The notes under the pieces were generated by a model, which worked only from the letters and a program-made list of their open reading frames with translations, was not told the origin of the DNA and did not search any database. The position numbers were made by a program, and so were the translations under genes. Below are positions 16,834 to 26,339 of a stretch of DNA of 64,000 nt, piece after piece. Position 1 is the first letter of the stretch. Every line of letters starts with the position of its first letter. The stretch spans positions 1 to 64,000 of the forward strand of contig NZ_JAKGAP010000006.1 of assembly GCF_021532375.1 (NCBI RefSeq). The letters run 5' to 3'. The DNA comes from Paenibacillus alkaliterrae (GTDB lineage Bacteria; Bacillota; Bacilli; Paenibacillales; Paenibacillaceae).

Positions 16834-17790
16834 TTAACGCTCCACCCATGCTTTGGAGGATAAGCGCTGCTCCACGACATTCCACTCCGGCAACGCTTCC
16901 CAATCACCGCGCATTTGGACGACCAGAGATCCGTTGACACTAGCCAAACGTACGGCTTCAATTGGTGTCATTCCCTTCATGATACCAGCCAGGAAGCCCG
17001 CGCAGAAGCCGTCTCCCGCTCCAACCGTATCGACCACCTGCTCGGCCGGATAGAATGGCAGGCTTTCTTCCTCGCCTTGGTTCAATACGACGGTCGTGTC
17101 GTTTCTGCCTTTAATAATGCTCACGGCCTTGAGTTCCGTCAGCTTTCCTTTGATATAATCATAGTCGTCAGTGTCATACAGCAGCTTCAGCTCGTCCCAA
17201 CCCGGGAGAAAATAATCCGCGTCCGCAGCGAGCGGCAGCAGCGTCTCACGCGCTTCCTCGATCGACCACAGCTTAAGCCGCAAATTCGGATCGAAGCTGA
17301 CAAGCACGCCCGCTTCCTTCGCAATGTCGACGGCACGGCGCAACGTTTTGCGGCAATCCTCGCTTAGGGCCGCTGTGATACCGGTTACATGCAGCAGCTT
17401 AGCTCCGCGAATATAATCTTCATCCAGTTCATCGGGCTTCATGCGGCTTGCCGCGGAATGCTTCCTGAAATAATGTACGGCCAGCTTGCCTGCTACATGC
17501 TCGCGAAACATCATCCCCGTTGGCGCATCGGACCGAAGTTTAACGCGGGAAATGTCTACCCCCTCGCCCCGGAGCGTCTTTAGAATGATTTTGCCAAACG
17601 GATCGTCGCCAAGCCCGCCAAACCAGCCTACAGAGGAACCCAGCCGCGCGAGACCGATTGCGACATTGCTTTCCGCTCCTCCAAAGCTTTGCTCGAGCGT
17701 TGCGGCACGTTCGATGGTTTTATGCTCTTCCGGCATAAACAAAGCCATTGATTCGCCAAACGTTATAATTTGCGGTGATGATTCATGCAT
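16834..17790 (-). CDS. kdgK: PfkB-family sugar kinase, 2-keto-3-deoxygluconate kinase type
   Basis: A 318-aa ribokinase-family enzyme. ITFGESMALFMPE at the start, EQSFGGAESNVAIGLARLG (substrate loop), GWFGGLGDDPFGK, and VDTVGAGDGFCAGFLAG (anion hole and catalytic Asp) are clear. The opening motif and YFRKHSAASR resemble KdgK, which phosphorylates 2-keto-3-deoxygluconate in hexuronate breakdown. Fructokinase or another ketose kinase is possible. No kdgA aldolase gene is adjacent, so the substrate is a family-level inference. It sits upstream of and coupled to the DeoR regulator. Confidence 0.8.
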   Translation of the reverse strand: MHESSPQIITFGESMALFMPEEHKTIERAATLEQSFGGAESNVAIGLARLGSSVGWFGGLGDDPFGKIILKTLRGEGVDISRVKLRSDAPTGMMFREHVAGKLAVHYFRKHSAASRMKPDELDEDYIRGAKLLHVTGITAALSEDCRKTLRRAVDIAKEAGVLVSFDPNLRLKLWSIEEARETLLPLAADADYFLPGWDELKLLYDTDDYDYIKGKLTELKAVSIIKGRNDTTVVLNQGEEESLPFYPAEQVVDTVGAGDGFCAGFLAGIMKGMTPIEAVRLASVNGSLVVQMRGDWEALPEWNVVEQRLSSKAWVER

Positions 17791-17826
17791 GTTGCAATCC
17801 CCCTACAGCGTTATAAATGATTCCAA

Positions 17827-18255
17827 TTAATCTACGAATATAGGAAATTTCATGGTGTAGATGGTTACAATGTAAAGCGCCAGAATGATGTAGCTCATCA
17901 CGCGGGCCTTATTAATATGGGCTGTTGCGCTTTTTCCCTCTTCAATAGAAGAGACAACGCGTTTTAGCGGCTTCGTGATGATACCGCCCAGCGCACCGAT
18001 GGCAAGAAACAGCAAAACGACAATAACCATCCACGCTACCGTATAATCCGCCTGCGAAATCATGTATCCTCCGGTAAGAAGCTGCACAATGAGAAAATAC
18101 TGCACAATACGGTTCGCGGAAATCAATCCGTCCGCTAAACCCCCTTGACCCAAGCCGGCAAGATTAGAAGCTCTTCCCACCATGAAAGGAAGCACGACAT
18201 AAAACCCCATTCCCACGGCACCTAGTACATGCAAAAACAACATCACATTAAACAT
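17827..18255 (-). CDS. integral membrane protein of unknown function, about 142 aa
   Basis: Four predicted membrane helices: MFNVMLFLHVLGAVGMGFYV, NRIVQYFLIVQLLTGGYM, VAWMVIVVLLFLAIGALGG and MSYIILALYIVTIYTMKF. The start at 18255 is chosen for the AGGAGG 8 bases upstream. Earlier in-frame starts have none. The first helix with LHVLGA and the overall layout recall small CopD/DUF2269-like membrane proteins, but I cannot assign it. It stands alone between kdgK and recQ on the same strand. Confidence 0.7.
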   Translation of the reverse strand: MFNVMLFLHVLGAVGMGFYVVLPFMVGRASNLAGLGQGGLADGLISANRIVQYFLIVQLLTGGYMISQADYTVAWMVIVVLLFLAIGALGGIITKPLKRVVSSIEEGKSATAHINKARVMSYIILALYIVTIYTMKFPIFVD

Positions 18256-18377
18256 TTCAATTCCTCCTGTTTTCATAGAGCGTATAAAAATCCAATGTTT
18301 TCTATAAACGCGCAATACAAATAGTTTATCAGAAACAGGATTTTTTTCAAATGACTACGCTCCGTATAAGGGGCTCA

Positions 18378-20537
18378 TTATTTTTTAATGCCATATTTAC
18401 TGATGACACCGTGAATGGCGAAATAGGAAACTTCGTCCGGAAGCTCCTCTTTAATAGGTCTCAGCTTATCGATTCCTACCTTCTCGATCGCCGCAATGAT
18501 GGATTCCTCATAGTCAGCCGGTATAATCCGGTTGAAGTCCAGGTCATAGCCTTCATCGGCGCAGCGGATCAAGTGGCCTTCGACCGTTACCTTACTCAGT
18601 CCGCGATCCTTCGCAATATCCTCTGGCTCCTGCCCCGCTTGGAAAAGCTCAAGCGTTGTCAAATGGCTCGGCTGCTCCTCGTCTGATGCGGGGCTGCGTC
18701 TTGAGGACGTTACTTTCGCGTTTGCTGAGTGGATAACAGGCTGGGCGGTTCTCTCCTCCCCGCCAAACGAATGAATAATGGCAAGCAGCTCCTCGCCGTA
18801 TTTATCTGCTTTCGCGGTCCCTATCCCTTTGACTTCCAGCAGCTGCTGAACGGTTTGCGGCTGTGCATTCGCGATCTCGCGGATCGTCGCGTCGAAAAAC
18901 AGCATGAAGGGCGGCACGCCTTCTGCTGCAGCCTTTTCTTTACGCCACTGCTTAAGCGAATCGAACAACGGCGAGGCGCTTGCGCTATCGGCTGCCAATG
19001 ACTGCCGAACAGTGGCGCGAACCCTCTGCATGATCATCTCCCGCCCTTCCAGCACAGGTAATGCATTTGCAGTAAGCGACACAACAGGATATTGTCCCTC
19101 ACTTAATCTTAAATAGCCTTCAGCAACTAACCAGTACAGCCAGTCCGCGATTTCCTTCTCGGGCAAATGGCGCATAAGCCCGTAGGTGGTCAACCGGTCC
19201 AATCCGAATTCCAGCAGCCGCTTGTCGCGGGAGCCCTTCAACACTTTAGCGGCCATCGTAACGCCGAAGCGGCCTTTCATTCTGCCTACGCAGGAAAGCG
19301 CCATCTTCGCCTCGTCCGTCCGGTTAACCGGCTCGCTCTTGTCGAGGCAGCTGCTGCATTTGCCGCAAGATTCAACGCCGGTTTCACCGAAATAGTCAAC
19401 GATAAATTGCTGCAAGCAGCGCTGCGTACGGCTGTAATTCATCATGGTATGGAGCTTGGACAGCTGAATCGACTTTCGATCCGAGTCGCCCGTTCCCTGC
19501 TCGATTAAGAAACGCTGAACCTGCATATCCGCAGGCTCGAACAGCAGGATGCATTCGCTTTCCTCGCCATCCCGGCCGGCGCGACCAGCCTCTTGATAAT
19601 ACGATTCGATGTCTCCGGTCATTTGCCAGTGGAGCACATATCGAACATTCGGCTTATCAATCCCCATACCGAAAGCGTTCGTTGCAACCATGACGCGAAT
19701 ATCGTCAAATCGAAACCGCTCCTGTGTCTCGGCCCGCTCAGTGTCGGACAAGCCTCCATGATATTTGCCCGCCTGAATGCCGCTGCGCATCAGCTGCTCA
19801 TATACGTTCTCGACCTCTTTACGCGTAGCCGCATAGATAATACCCGATTGCTCTTTGCGCTGCGCAACAAACGTATCCAGAAACCTTTTTTTGTCAACCC
19901 CCGTCACGACAGAGAGTGAAAGGTTAGGTCTGGCGAAGCCGGTTACGAACAAGTTCGGATCTCGCAGCTTCAGCATTTCGGAAATATCATGCGCAACTTC
20001 AGTCGTTGCGGTAGCCGTAAATGCAGCAACAAGCGGACGGTTCGCCATTTTGCCGATCCAGCCGGCGAGCTGACGGTAGCTTGGGCGGAAATCATGTCCC
20101 CATTGTGAAACGCAGTGCGCTTCGTCTATGGCAATGAGCGGTATCGAGAGCTGCTCGGACAAAGACTGAAACATAGGCGCATCGAGCCGCTCCGGAGCAA
20201 CGTACAGCAGCTTATACTCTCCTTGCAGCGCACTGCGCATGACGTCCCGGTACTCCGCCGCACCAAGAGAGCTATTTAAAAATGCAGCCGATACGCCTAC
20301 CCGCCGCAGCGCATCAACCTGATCCTTCATCAGCGATATAAGGGGCGATATGACAAGCGAGGTGCCGGGCAGCAGCATGGACGGAATTTGATAGCAGATC
20401 GATTTACCGCCGCCTGTCGGCAAAATAGCGAGCGTATCGCGTCCATGCAATATGCCGGATATAATATCCTCTTGTCCTTTGCGAAACGTATCAAAGCCGT
20501 AAACCCGTTTTAGAGCTTCTCTAGCCTGATCGATCAT
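18378..20537 (-). CDS. recQ: ATP-dependent DNA helicase RecQ
   Basis: 3'-to-5' helicase of recombination and replication-fork repair. The Walker A segment is LPTGGGKSICYQIP, the DEAH box is IDEAHCVSQWGHDFRPSY, and motif VI is YYQEAGRAGRDGEESEC. A zinc-binding region has four Cys (RCLQQFIVDYF, then CGKCSSC). The RQC winged helix and an HRDC domain (KAAAEGVPPFMLFFDATIREIA) follow. After HRDC comes a further helical tail ending in a helix-turn-helix (LELFQAGQEPEDIAKDRGLS), giving 719 aa against about 600 in E. coli. Such RQC/HRDC/HTH tails occur in Firmicutes RecQ. The ribosome site GGAGGG is 7 bases from the ATG. Confidence 0.95.
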   Translation of the reverse strand: MIDQAREALKRVYGFDTFRKGQEDIISGILHGRDTLAILPTGGGKSICYQIPSMLLPGTSLVISPLISLMKDQVDALRRVGVSAAFLNSSLGAAEYRDVMRSALQGEYKLLYVAPERLDAPMFQSLSEQLSIPLIAIDEAHCVSQWGHDFRPSYRQLAGWIGKMANRPLVAAFTATATTEVAHDISEMLKLRDPNLFVTGFARPNLSLSVVTGVDKKRFLDTFVAQRKEQSGIIYAATRKEVENVYEQLMRSGIQAGKYHGGLSDTERAETQERFRFDDIRVMVATNAFGMGIDKPNVRYVLHWQMTGDIESYYQEAGRAGRDGEESECILLFEPADMQVQRFLIEQGTGDSDRKSIQLSKLHTMMNYSRTQRCLQQFIVDYFGETGVESCGKCSSCLDKSEPVNRTDEAKMALSCVGRMKGRFGVTMAAKVLKGSRDKRLLEFGLDRLTTYGLMRHLPEKEIADWLYWLVAEGYLRLSEGQYPVVSLTANALPVLEGREMIMQRVRATVRQSLAADSASASPLFDSLKQWRKEKAAAEGVPPFMLFFDATIREIANAQPQTVQQLLEVKGIGTAKADKYGEELLAIIHSFGGEERTAQPVIHSANAKVTSSRRSPASDEEQPSHLTTLELFQAGQEPEDIAKDRGLSKVTVEGHLIRCADEGYDLDFNRIIPADYEESIIAAIEKVGIDKLRPIKEELPDEVSYFAIHGVISKYGIKK

Positions 20538-20567
20538 TCGGTATCCCTCCTATGAAAAATAAACAGA

Positions 20568-20599
20568 GAGGACCCCGGCAGTTTTCTGTCAGGGTCCTC
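20568..20599 (-). terminator. terminator-like hairpin after mdh
   Basis: GAGGACCC (20568-20575) pairs with GGGTCCTC (20592-20599). On the minus strand only a weak T-rich stretch follows. It lies between mdh and recQ. Confidence 0.55.
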
Positions 20600-20641
20600 C
20601 CATACGCATTTCTTACAAAATGCAAATAGCTCTTATCTTTA

Positions 20642-21586
20642 TTAGCCTGCAGTAACGATTTGGATTACGTTGCGAACGGATTGAGCGGATTTATCAAGCG
20701 CCGCTTTCTCGTCAGCTGTAAGATCAAGCTCAAGTACCTTCTCGATGCCGTCGCCGCCAATGATCGCAGGAACACCCATGAACAGGTTATCGTAGCCGTA
20801 TTCGCCTTTAAGCAAAGCGATTACCGGAATAATGCGTTTTTTGTCCTTCAGGATCGCTTCTGTCATTTGTACGAGCGATGCTGCCGGAGCGTAATATGCG
20901 CTGCCGTTACCAAGCAGGTTTACGATTTCGCCGCCGCCAACGCGAGCGCGCTGCACGATAGCTTCGATACGGTCAGCAGGGATCAGCTTTTCGATCGGAA
21001 TGCCGCCTGCGTTCGAGTAACGAACGAGCGGAACCATATCGTCGCCATGTCCGCCAAGTACGAAGCCGCGAACATCTTCAACGGATACGTTAAGCTCTTG
21101 CGCAATAAATGTGCAGTAACGAGCTGTGTCCAGTACGCCGGATTGACCGATAACGCGGTTTTTAGGGAAACCAAGCGTTTCGAATGCCGCATAAGTCATC
21201 GCGTCAACCGGGTTGCTTAGAATGATGACATAAGCGTTCGGGCTAGTCGCCTTTACGTTTTCGCAAACGGATTTCACGATTCCCGCGTTCGTGTTAACTA
21301 GATCATCGCGGCTCATTCCCGGCTTGCGGGCAATACCTGCAGTGATGATAACCACATCGGAATCCTTTGTATCGTCATAGTTCGAAGTACCGATGATGTT
21401 AGCGTCAACGCCAAGCACCGGAGTAGCCTCAAGCATATCCAGCGCTTTACCTTTAGTAGGGTTTTCAAGCGGTGCAATATCGACAAGCACAACATCGCCA
21501 AGCTCTTTCTGTGCAAGCATAAGCGCTGTAGTAGCTCCCGTGAAGCCAGCTCCCACTACCGTGATTTTTTTACGTTTTATGGCCAT
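20642..21586 (-). CDS. mdh: malate dehydrogenase, NAD-dependent
   Basis: Oxidises malate to oxaloacetate in the TCA cycle. It is of the LDH-like MDH type, 314 aa. The NAD fold shows [18 protein letters not shown], followed by [21 protein letters not shown] (substrate-binding loop with Arg), [33 protein letters not shown] and the active-site [14 protein letters not shown]. The start at 21586 (MAIKRKK) has GGGAGG 11 bases upstream. The longer open frame reaching 21817 only reads through a repeat-like spacer. It is the last gene of citZ-icd-mdh, separated from icd by an unusual 347-base gap. Confidence 0.96.
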   Translation of the reverse strand: MAIKRKKITVVGAGFTGATTALMLAQKELGDVVLVDIAPLENPTKGKALDMLEATPVLGVDANIIGTSNYDDTKDSDVVIITAGIARKPGMSRDDLVNTNAGIVKSVCENVKATSPNAYVIILSNPVDAMTYAAFETLGFPKNRVIGQSGVLDTARYCTFIAQELNVSVEDVRGFVLGGHGDDMVPLVRYSNAGGIPIEKLIPADRIEAIVQRARVGGGEIVNLLGNGSAYYAPAASLVQMTEAILKDKKRIIPVIALLKGEYGYDNLFMGVPAIIGGDGIEKVLELDLTADEKAALDKSAQSVRNVIQIVTAG

Positions 21587-21933
21587 CTTGTATAAAACCT
21601 CCCGTTCATTGCTTATTTTCATGGGGAGACCCCTTTGACCCCCATCTTTACACCCAAACCCTGAAGGGCTTTCGAACCCTCCTAAATCCTCCCTTCCAAG
21701 GGAGGACCTTGGGGGCGCTGCGCCCTCTGGACACCTGCCAATTGGACGAACGAAGGAGTTACACAGGCGTGACTGTGCAGTTTTCGAACAAGGCACGCTT
21801 CCATCCCTTCGGGACACGCTTTAAGCTGGTGGTAAGAGCAGTGGAATTGTCCCTGCGGGACGCCATTCCTCCTAGTGCAGTATGTACACTGGGGTTAGAG
21901 GTTACCAATGATTATTAATTGATAATGCTTCAA
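21587..21933. repeat. palindrome-rich spacer between icd and mdh
   Basis: No credible gene. The stretch is unusually GC- and C-rich in 21620-21730 and contains several inverted repeats: CCTCCCTTCCAAGGGAGG (about 21686), a GGGGGCGC..GCGCCCTC-type hairpin (about 21712), and GTCCC-TGC-GGGAC (about 21849). It spoils the compact citZ-icd-mdh spacing normal in Bacillus. It looks like an inserted intergenic repeat unit, but I have no second copy in the window to prove it. Confidence 0.5.
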
Positions 21934-23229
21934 CTACATGTTTTTAATGATCTCGTCAGCGAAAGCAGAACATTTCACTTCTGTTGCGCCTTCCATCAAG
22001 CGGGCGAAGTCATAGGTTACGGTTTTGTTGTTGATGGATGTTTCCATGCCTTTATAGATAAGGTCAGCCGCTTCCTGCCAGCCAAGGTGCTCAAGCATCA
22101 TAACGCCGGACAAGATAACGGAACCCGGGTTAACGACGTCTTTGTCCGCATACTTCGGTGCAGTACCGTGAGTCGCTTCGAAGATAGCGTGGCCAGTCAA
22201 GTAGTTGATGTTCGCGCCCGGCGCGATACCGATACCGCCAACTTGAGCTGCAAGCGCGTCGGACAGGTAGTCACCGTTCAGGTTTAAAGTAGCGATTACG
22301 TCAAAGTCAGTCGGACGAGTAAGAACTTGTTGAAGTGCGATGTCGGCGATCGCATCCTTCACGACGATTTTGCCGGCAGCTTCAGCTTCAGCCTGCGCTT
22401 TGTTCGCAGCGTCTGTTCCTTCTGCTTCTTTGATGCGGTCATATTGGCTCCAAGTGAACGTTTGCTCAGCAAACTCTTGCTCTGCCACTTCATAACCCCA
22501 GTTTTTGAACGCGCCCTCTGTAAACTTCATGATGTTGCCTTTGTGTACGAGCGTAACAGATTTTTTGTTGTGCAGGATCGCGTATTCGATCGCCGCGCGG
22601 GCAAGGCGCTGTGAGCCTTCTTTCGATACAGGCTTAATACCGATACCGGAAGTTTCAGGGAAGCGGATTTTGTTAGCACCCATTTCTTTTTGTAAGAACT
22701 CGATCACTTTTTTCACTTCTGGAGTACCTTCTTGATACTCGATACCTGCATAAATGTCTTCTGTATTTTCACGGAAAATAACCATGTTAACCAGCTCAGG
22801 ACGTTTGACCGGGGAAGGTACGCCAGTGAAGTAACGAACCGGACGAAGGCAAGTGTACAGATCAAGCTCTTGACGAAGAGCAACGTTCAGGGAACGGATA
22901 CCGCCGCCGATTGGCGTTGTCAAAGGTCCTTTAATCGCAACGATGTATTCACGGATGGCTGTAAGTGTATCAGTTGGCAACCACTCGCCGTATTCGTTAA
23001 ATGCTTTTTCGCCTGCAAATACTTCGTACCAAGCGATTTTTTTGCTGCCGCTGTATGCTTTCTCTACAGCTGCATCCAGTACGCGTTTCGATGCTTTCCA
23101 GATATCACGGCCTGTGCCGTCGCCTTCGATGAAAGGAATGATTGGGTTGTTAGGCACCTGAAGTACGCCGTTATCGATTGTAATTTGCTCGCCTTCTGTT
23201 GGAAGCGCGAATTTTTCGAACTGAGCCAT
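21934..23229 (-). CDS. icd: isocitrate dehydrogenase, NADP-dependent
   Basis: Oxidative decarboxylation of isocitrate to 2-oxoglutarate. This is the bacterial type I NADP enzyme, 431 aa. Motifs are [36 protein letters not shown] (the Ser phosphorylation loop), [73 protein letters not shown] and [19 protein letters not shown]. An AAGGAGG site precedes the ATG at 9-base spacing. It follows citZ after 118 bases. Confidence 0.97.
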   Translation of the reverse strand: MAQFEKFALPTEGEQITIDNGVLQVPNNPIIPFIEGDGTGRDIWKASKRVLDAAVEKAYSGSKKIAWYEVFAGEKAFNEYGEWLPTDTLTAIREYIVAIKGPLTTPIGGGIRSLNVALRQELDLYTCLRPVRYFTGVPSPVKRPELVNMVIFRENTEDIYAGIEYQEGTPEVKKVIEFLQKEMGANKIRFPETSGIGIKPVSKEGSQRLARAAIEYAILHNKKSVTLVHKGNIMKFTEGAFKNWGYEVAEQEFAEQTFTWSQYDRIKEAEGTDAANKAQAEAEAAGKIVVKDAIADIALQQVLTRPTDFDVIATLNLNGDYLSDALAAQVGGIGIAPGANINYLTGHAIFEATHGTAPKYADKDVVNPGSVILSGVMMLEHLGWQEAADLIYKGMETSINNKTVTYDFARLMEGATEVKCSAFADEIIKNM

Positions 23230-23294
23230 GAATGAAATCCTCCTTAGATATGTACTTGCCGGGCAAGTAGTGTTTGGTTTATTTTCGCGAAAAT

Positions 23295-23323
23295 GGAGAA
23301 CGAACAGCTTGTTCGCCCTCTCC
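23295..23323 (-). terminator. weak hairpin between citZ and icd
   Basis: On the minus strand GGAG...CGAAC-AAGCT-GTTCG...CTCC forms an imperfect stem followed by ATTTT. It may partly terminate or process the citZ-icd message. Confidence 0.35.
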
Positions 23324-23347
23324 TTTCATTGTAACGTAATTTAATGT

Positions 23348-24460
23348 TTAGCGTTGCTCGATCGGGATATATTTTGCATTAACCGGTCCAACGTAATCAG
23401 CGCGCGGACGGATCAAACGGTTATCTTGATATTGCTCGAGAATATGCGCGCTCCATCCGGAAACGCGGCTAATGGCAAAGATCGGTGTAAATAGGTCGCG
23501 CGGGATTTCCAGCGTCGTATAAACGGAAGCGGAGTAGAAGTCTACGTTCGGCTTCAAGCCCTTTTGCCCTGTAACCAGCTCTTCGATTTTGACAGACATT
23601 TCATACAGCTCCATATTGCCAGTCAGCTTGCCAAGCTCGCGGGACATTTTTTGCAAATGCTTCGCGCGCGGATCTCCGTTTTTGTAGACGCGGTGGCCGA
23701 AGCCCATAATTTTGTGTTTGTTCGCAAGCGCATTGTTAATAAAACTTTCGACGTTTGCGGCCGAACCGATTTCTTCAAGCATAACCATAACCGCTTCGTT
23801 CGCGCCGCCGTGCAAAGGACCCTTCAAAGCGCCGATTGCGGACGTTACGCCCGAATAGATGTCCGACAAAGTCGCAACCGTAACGCGAGCTGCAAATGTC
23901 GAAGCGTTCAGCTCATGGTCGGCATGAAGAACAAGCGCCTGATCAAGTGCTTTAACGGCTACTTCGGCAGGCTCGTTGCCTGTAAGCATATACAAGAAAT
24001 TGTAGGCAATGGATACGCCTTGCTTCGGAGCTACAGGCTCTTTGCCTTCACGGATACGTGCGTACGCTGCAATTACCGTTGGCAGTTGCGCTTGTAATTT
24101 AATCGCTTTAAGCTGATTCGCTTCAAGGGACATATCGTTAGCGGAAGCATCATACAATGCCAAGCTGGAGACAGCCGTACGAAGAGCAGCCATCGAATTC
24201 GTGTCTTTCGGGTATAGCTTAATTTGATCAAGTACGCCTTGCGGAACAGCTGCAAATTGATCTAACTGCTTCTGCAGACCGTCTAATTCGGAACGATTAG
24301 GTAATTTACCGTACCAAAGCAGATAGGCGACCTCTTCAAAAGTAGCATTTGCTGCCAGGTCATCAATATCGATGCCACGGTACGTCAGAACTCCGTCAAT
24401 GATTGAGCTGATGGAAGACGCCGCGGCGACGATTCCTTCCAGACCTTTAGTTGCTGTCAT
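23348..24460 (-). CDS. citZ: citrate synthase
   Basis: Condenses acetyl-CoA and oxaloacetate. I start it at 24460 (MTATKGLEGIV) behind AAAGGAGAG, giving 370 aa, the length of B. subtilis CitZ. The earlier open frame to 24649 has no ribosome site. Motifs are ISSIIDGVLTYRGIDIDDLA, DHELNASTFAARV (active His), GPLHGGANEAVM, MGFGHRVYKNGDPRAKHL (active His) and NVDFYSASVYTTLEIP (catalytic Asp). It is the first gene of the citZ-icd-mdh cluster. A dyad resembling CcpC sites lies about 110 bases upstream. Confidence 0.97.
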   Translation of the reverse strand: MTATKGLEGIVAAASSISSIIDGVLTYRGIDIDDLAANATFEEVAYLLWYGKLPNRSELDGLQKQLDQFAAVPQGVLDQIKLYPKDTNSMAALRTAVSSLALYDASANDMSLEANQLKAIKLQAQLPTVIAAYARIREGKEPVAPKQGVSIAYNFLYMLTGNEPAEVAVKALDQALVLHADHELNASTFAARVTVATLSDIYSGVTSAIGALKGPLHGGANEAVMVMLEEIGSAANVESFINNALANKHKIMGFGHRVYKNGDPRAKHLQKMSRELGKLTGNMELYEMSVKIEELVTGQKGLKPNVDFYSASVYTTLEIPRDLFTPIFAISRVSGWSAHILEQYQDNRLIRPRADYVGPVNAKYIPIEQR

Positions 24461-24529
24461 CGTTCTCTCTCCTTTAACATGGGTATAGTTAACATTAAAT
24501 AGGGATTCATTATTTGTACCATCGCTTTT

Positions 24530-24543
24530 AATCATAAATGATT
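24530..24543. promoter_or_regulatory. 14-bp perfect dyad upstream of citZ
   Basis: AATCAT-AA-ATGATT is a perfect inverted repeat 70 bases before the citZ start. On the citZ strand it contains TATGAT, a possible -10 element, so it could be an operator. The binding protein is unknown. Confidence 0.3.
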
Positions 24544-24570
24544 TTGGCAATGAAGTGAACAAATACAGAC

Positions 24571-24585
24571 ATAAAAATGCTTTAT
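24571..24585 (-). promoter_or_regulatory. CcpC-type dyad (ATAA-N7-TTAT) upstream of citZ
   Basis: ATAA, seven bases and TTAT lie 111 bases before the citZ start. This fits the dyad reported for the LysR-type regulator CcpC at B. subtilis citZ and citB. The position upstream of citZ supports the reading, but the motif is short and could occur by chance. Confidence 0.4.
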
Positions 24586-24791
24586 CGGCTTCATTAATAT
24601 TTTTTTCGTTGCGAATTTTATCTTTTCGTGTCAAATGCTCCTGCTGCATTTTTCCCTATTCCCGCCATTTTTAGCCACGCCGTAAAACTATTTTTACTGA
24701 AACGAATATAATGGTAAAATGTCCAAAAGAGATTACCCCGAAAGTTACGTTCCTTGAATTCGAGTAAAATCTGTCGCATCGGAGGCGCTAC

Positions 24792-26339
24792 ATGACAGGA
24801 CAACGCATCGGAATTATAGACATCGGCTCCAACTCTGTCCGGCTGGTCGTATACGAACAAACCGTGAACGGCGCTCATCGCGTAGCGGACAGCAGCAAGC
24901 AGCCTGCGCGGCTGAGCGAGCGGATTGACGAGGACGGCCGCCTTTCAGATGCAGCCATTGACGAATTGATCGACACGCTGCTCCATTTCACAATGATATG
25001 CACGCACAATCATACCGGCCAAGTTCGCGCGGTTGCTACTGCCGCCATTAGGAATGCAGCCAATCGGCCAGCCATTTTGGAACGGATAAAAACAGCGACC
25101 GGCTTAAAGATTGAATTATTATCAGGCGAAGAGGAGGCCTCTTACGGCTTCATTGGAATGATTAATTCGCTTCTTATTCGAGACGGCTTCTTAATCGATA
25201 TCGGAGGCGGCAGCACAGAGCTTTCGTTATTCCGTAATCGCGCGTTAGTACGCAGCGTTTCGTTCCCGTTCGGCTGCGTTAGTCTTAATAAGCGTTTCGG
25301 AGCGAAGGGCATGCTGCAGGACGAAGGTTTAAGAGCGCTTGAGGCGCTCGTAACCGATGCGATCCGCCAGGAGAGCTGGATCGGCAACGCTCCCGGGCTG
25401 CCTTTGGTCGGTGTGGGAGGTACGGTAAGGGCGCTGGGCAAAATGCATCAGGCAGCTTATAAGTACCCCTTCCCGCAAACCCATAATTATCCGATTACAG
25501 GCGAACATGCAGACGAGCTATTTGATCAAATGCGCAAGCTGCCGCTGGATAAGAGACGCAAGCTGCCGGGCTTGTCCAAGGACCGCGCCGACGTAGTCGT
25601 TCCCGGCGTAGCTATTTTGCGCGCATTATTCCGTGCTGCCAAAGCGACTCACTATCGCATTTGCGGTGCCGGGCTGCGGGACGGCTTATTCCATGCGACC
25701 AGGTTCCGGAACCAGCCGAAGCTTGACGATGTGCTGGCTTACAGCATGAGCAACCTGATCGCATTGCATCCAGAGGCGCCTAAGCAGCACGTGATGCAGG
25801 TCAACCGGCTGGCACTTGAGCTTTACGACGTTCTCAATTTCGCCAATCCATTGCCGCCGCAAACGAGAGTGCTGCTGAATGCGGCTTCACAGCTATTCAG
25901 AATCGGTGCATCGATCGATTATTACGAGTACGCCAGACATTCCTTTTATCTCATCATTAACTCGCATTTAAACGGTCTCTCGCATCGCGAAATCATCATA
26001 ACGGCCGCTATTGCCTCATACAAAAGCAAAAGCCGCGCCCGTCAGCATATTTCCGATTATAAGGAGCTGCTGAATGAAACCGATCTGGATGTCATTTATA
26101 AGCTTGGTACGCTCCTTCAGCTATCCGCGGCGTTAGACCGGACGGAAACGCAAGCCATCGGCCAATTGAACATCCAATTGAACGGAACGCAGCTGCTGCT
26201 GCGTCCCGTTCACCCTCGCGGCTCACTGGCGGTAGAATGCCGCGAGGTAGTTGAGCTTGGGGCTGAATTTAGAAAGCTGTGGGGAGTAACGCCCTTTTTA
26301 GACTATGCCGTTAAGCCCTGTCCTTCCACGACGAAATAA
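24792..26339 (+). CDS. ppx: exopolyphosphatase / Ppx-GppA phosphatase family
   Basis: Hydrolyses terminal phosphate from polyphosphate or converts pppGpp to ppGpp. The actin-like ATPase core shows GIIDIGSNSVRLVVYE, VATAAIRNAANR, LLSGEEEASYGFIGMI, DIGGGSTELSLFR and LVGVGGTVRALGKMHQA. The C-terminal half (after about 320) is an HD-like helical domain. The length of 515 aa is typical of the long form. GGAGG lies 6 bases before the ATG. It is divergent from citZ. Its last 29 bases overlap the end of ppk on the other strand, placing polyphosphate synthesis and degradation tail to tail. Confidence 0.92.
   Translation: MTGQRIGIIDIGSNSVRLVVYEQTVNGAHRVADSSKQPARLSERIDEDGRLSDAAIDELIDTLLHFTMICTHNHTGQVRAVATAAIRNAANRPAILERIKTATGLKIELLSGEEEASYGFIGMINSLLIRDGFLIDIGGGSTELSLFRNRALVRSVSFPFGCVSLNKRFGAKGMLQDEGLRALEALVTDAIRQESWIGNAPGLPLVGVGGTVRALGKMHQAAYKYPFPQTHNYPITGEHADELFDQMRKLPLDKRRKLPGLSKDRADVVVPGVAILRALFRAAKATHYRICGAGLRDGLFHATRFRNQPKLDDVLAYSMSNLIALHPEAPKQHVMQVNRLALELYDVLNFANPLPPQTRVLLNAASQLFRIGASIDYYEYARHSFYLIINSHLNGLSHREIIITAAIASYKSKSRARQHISDYKELLNETDLDVIYKLGTLLQLSAALDRTETQAIGQLNIQLNGTQLLLRPVHPRGSLAVECREVVELGAEFRKLWGVTPFLDYAVKPCPSTTK

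Noticed and set aside
21587..21817. N-terminal extension of mdh to 21817
   Set aside because: The extra 77 residues come from the palindrome-rich spacer. The ATG at 21586 has a proper ribosome site and gives the family length.
24461..24649. Longer citZ start at 24649
   Set aside because: The extension lacks a ribosome site and homology, and overlaps the probable promoter and dyads.
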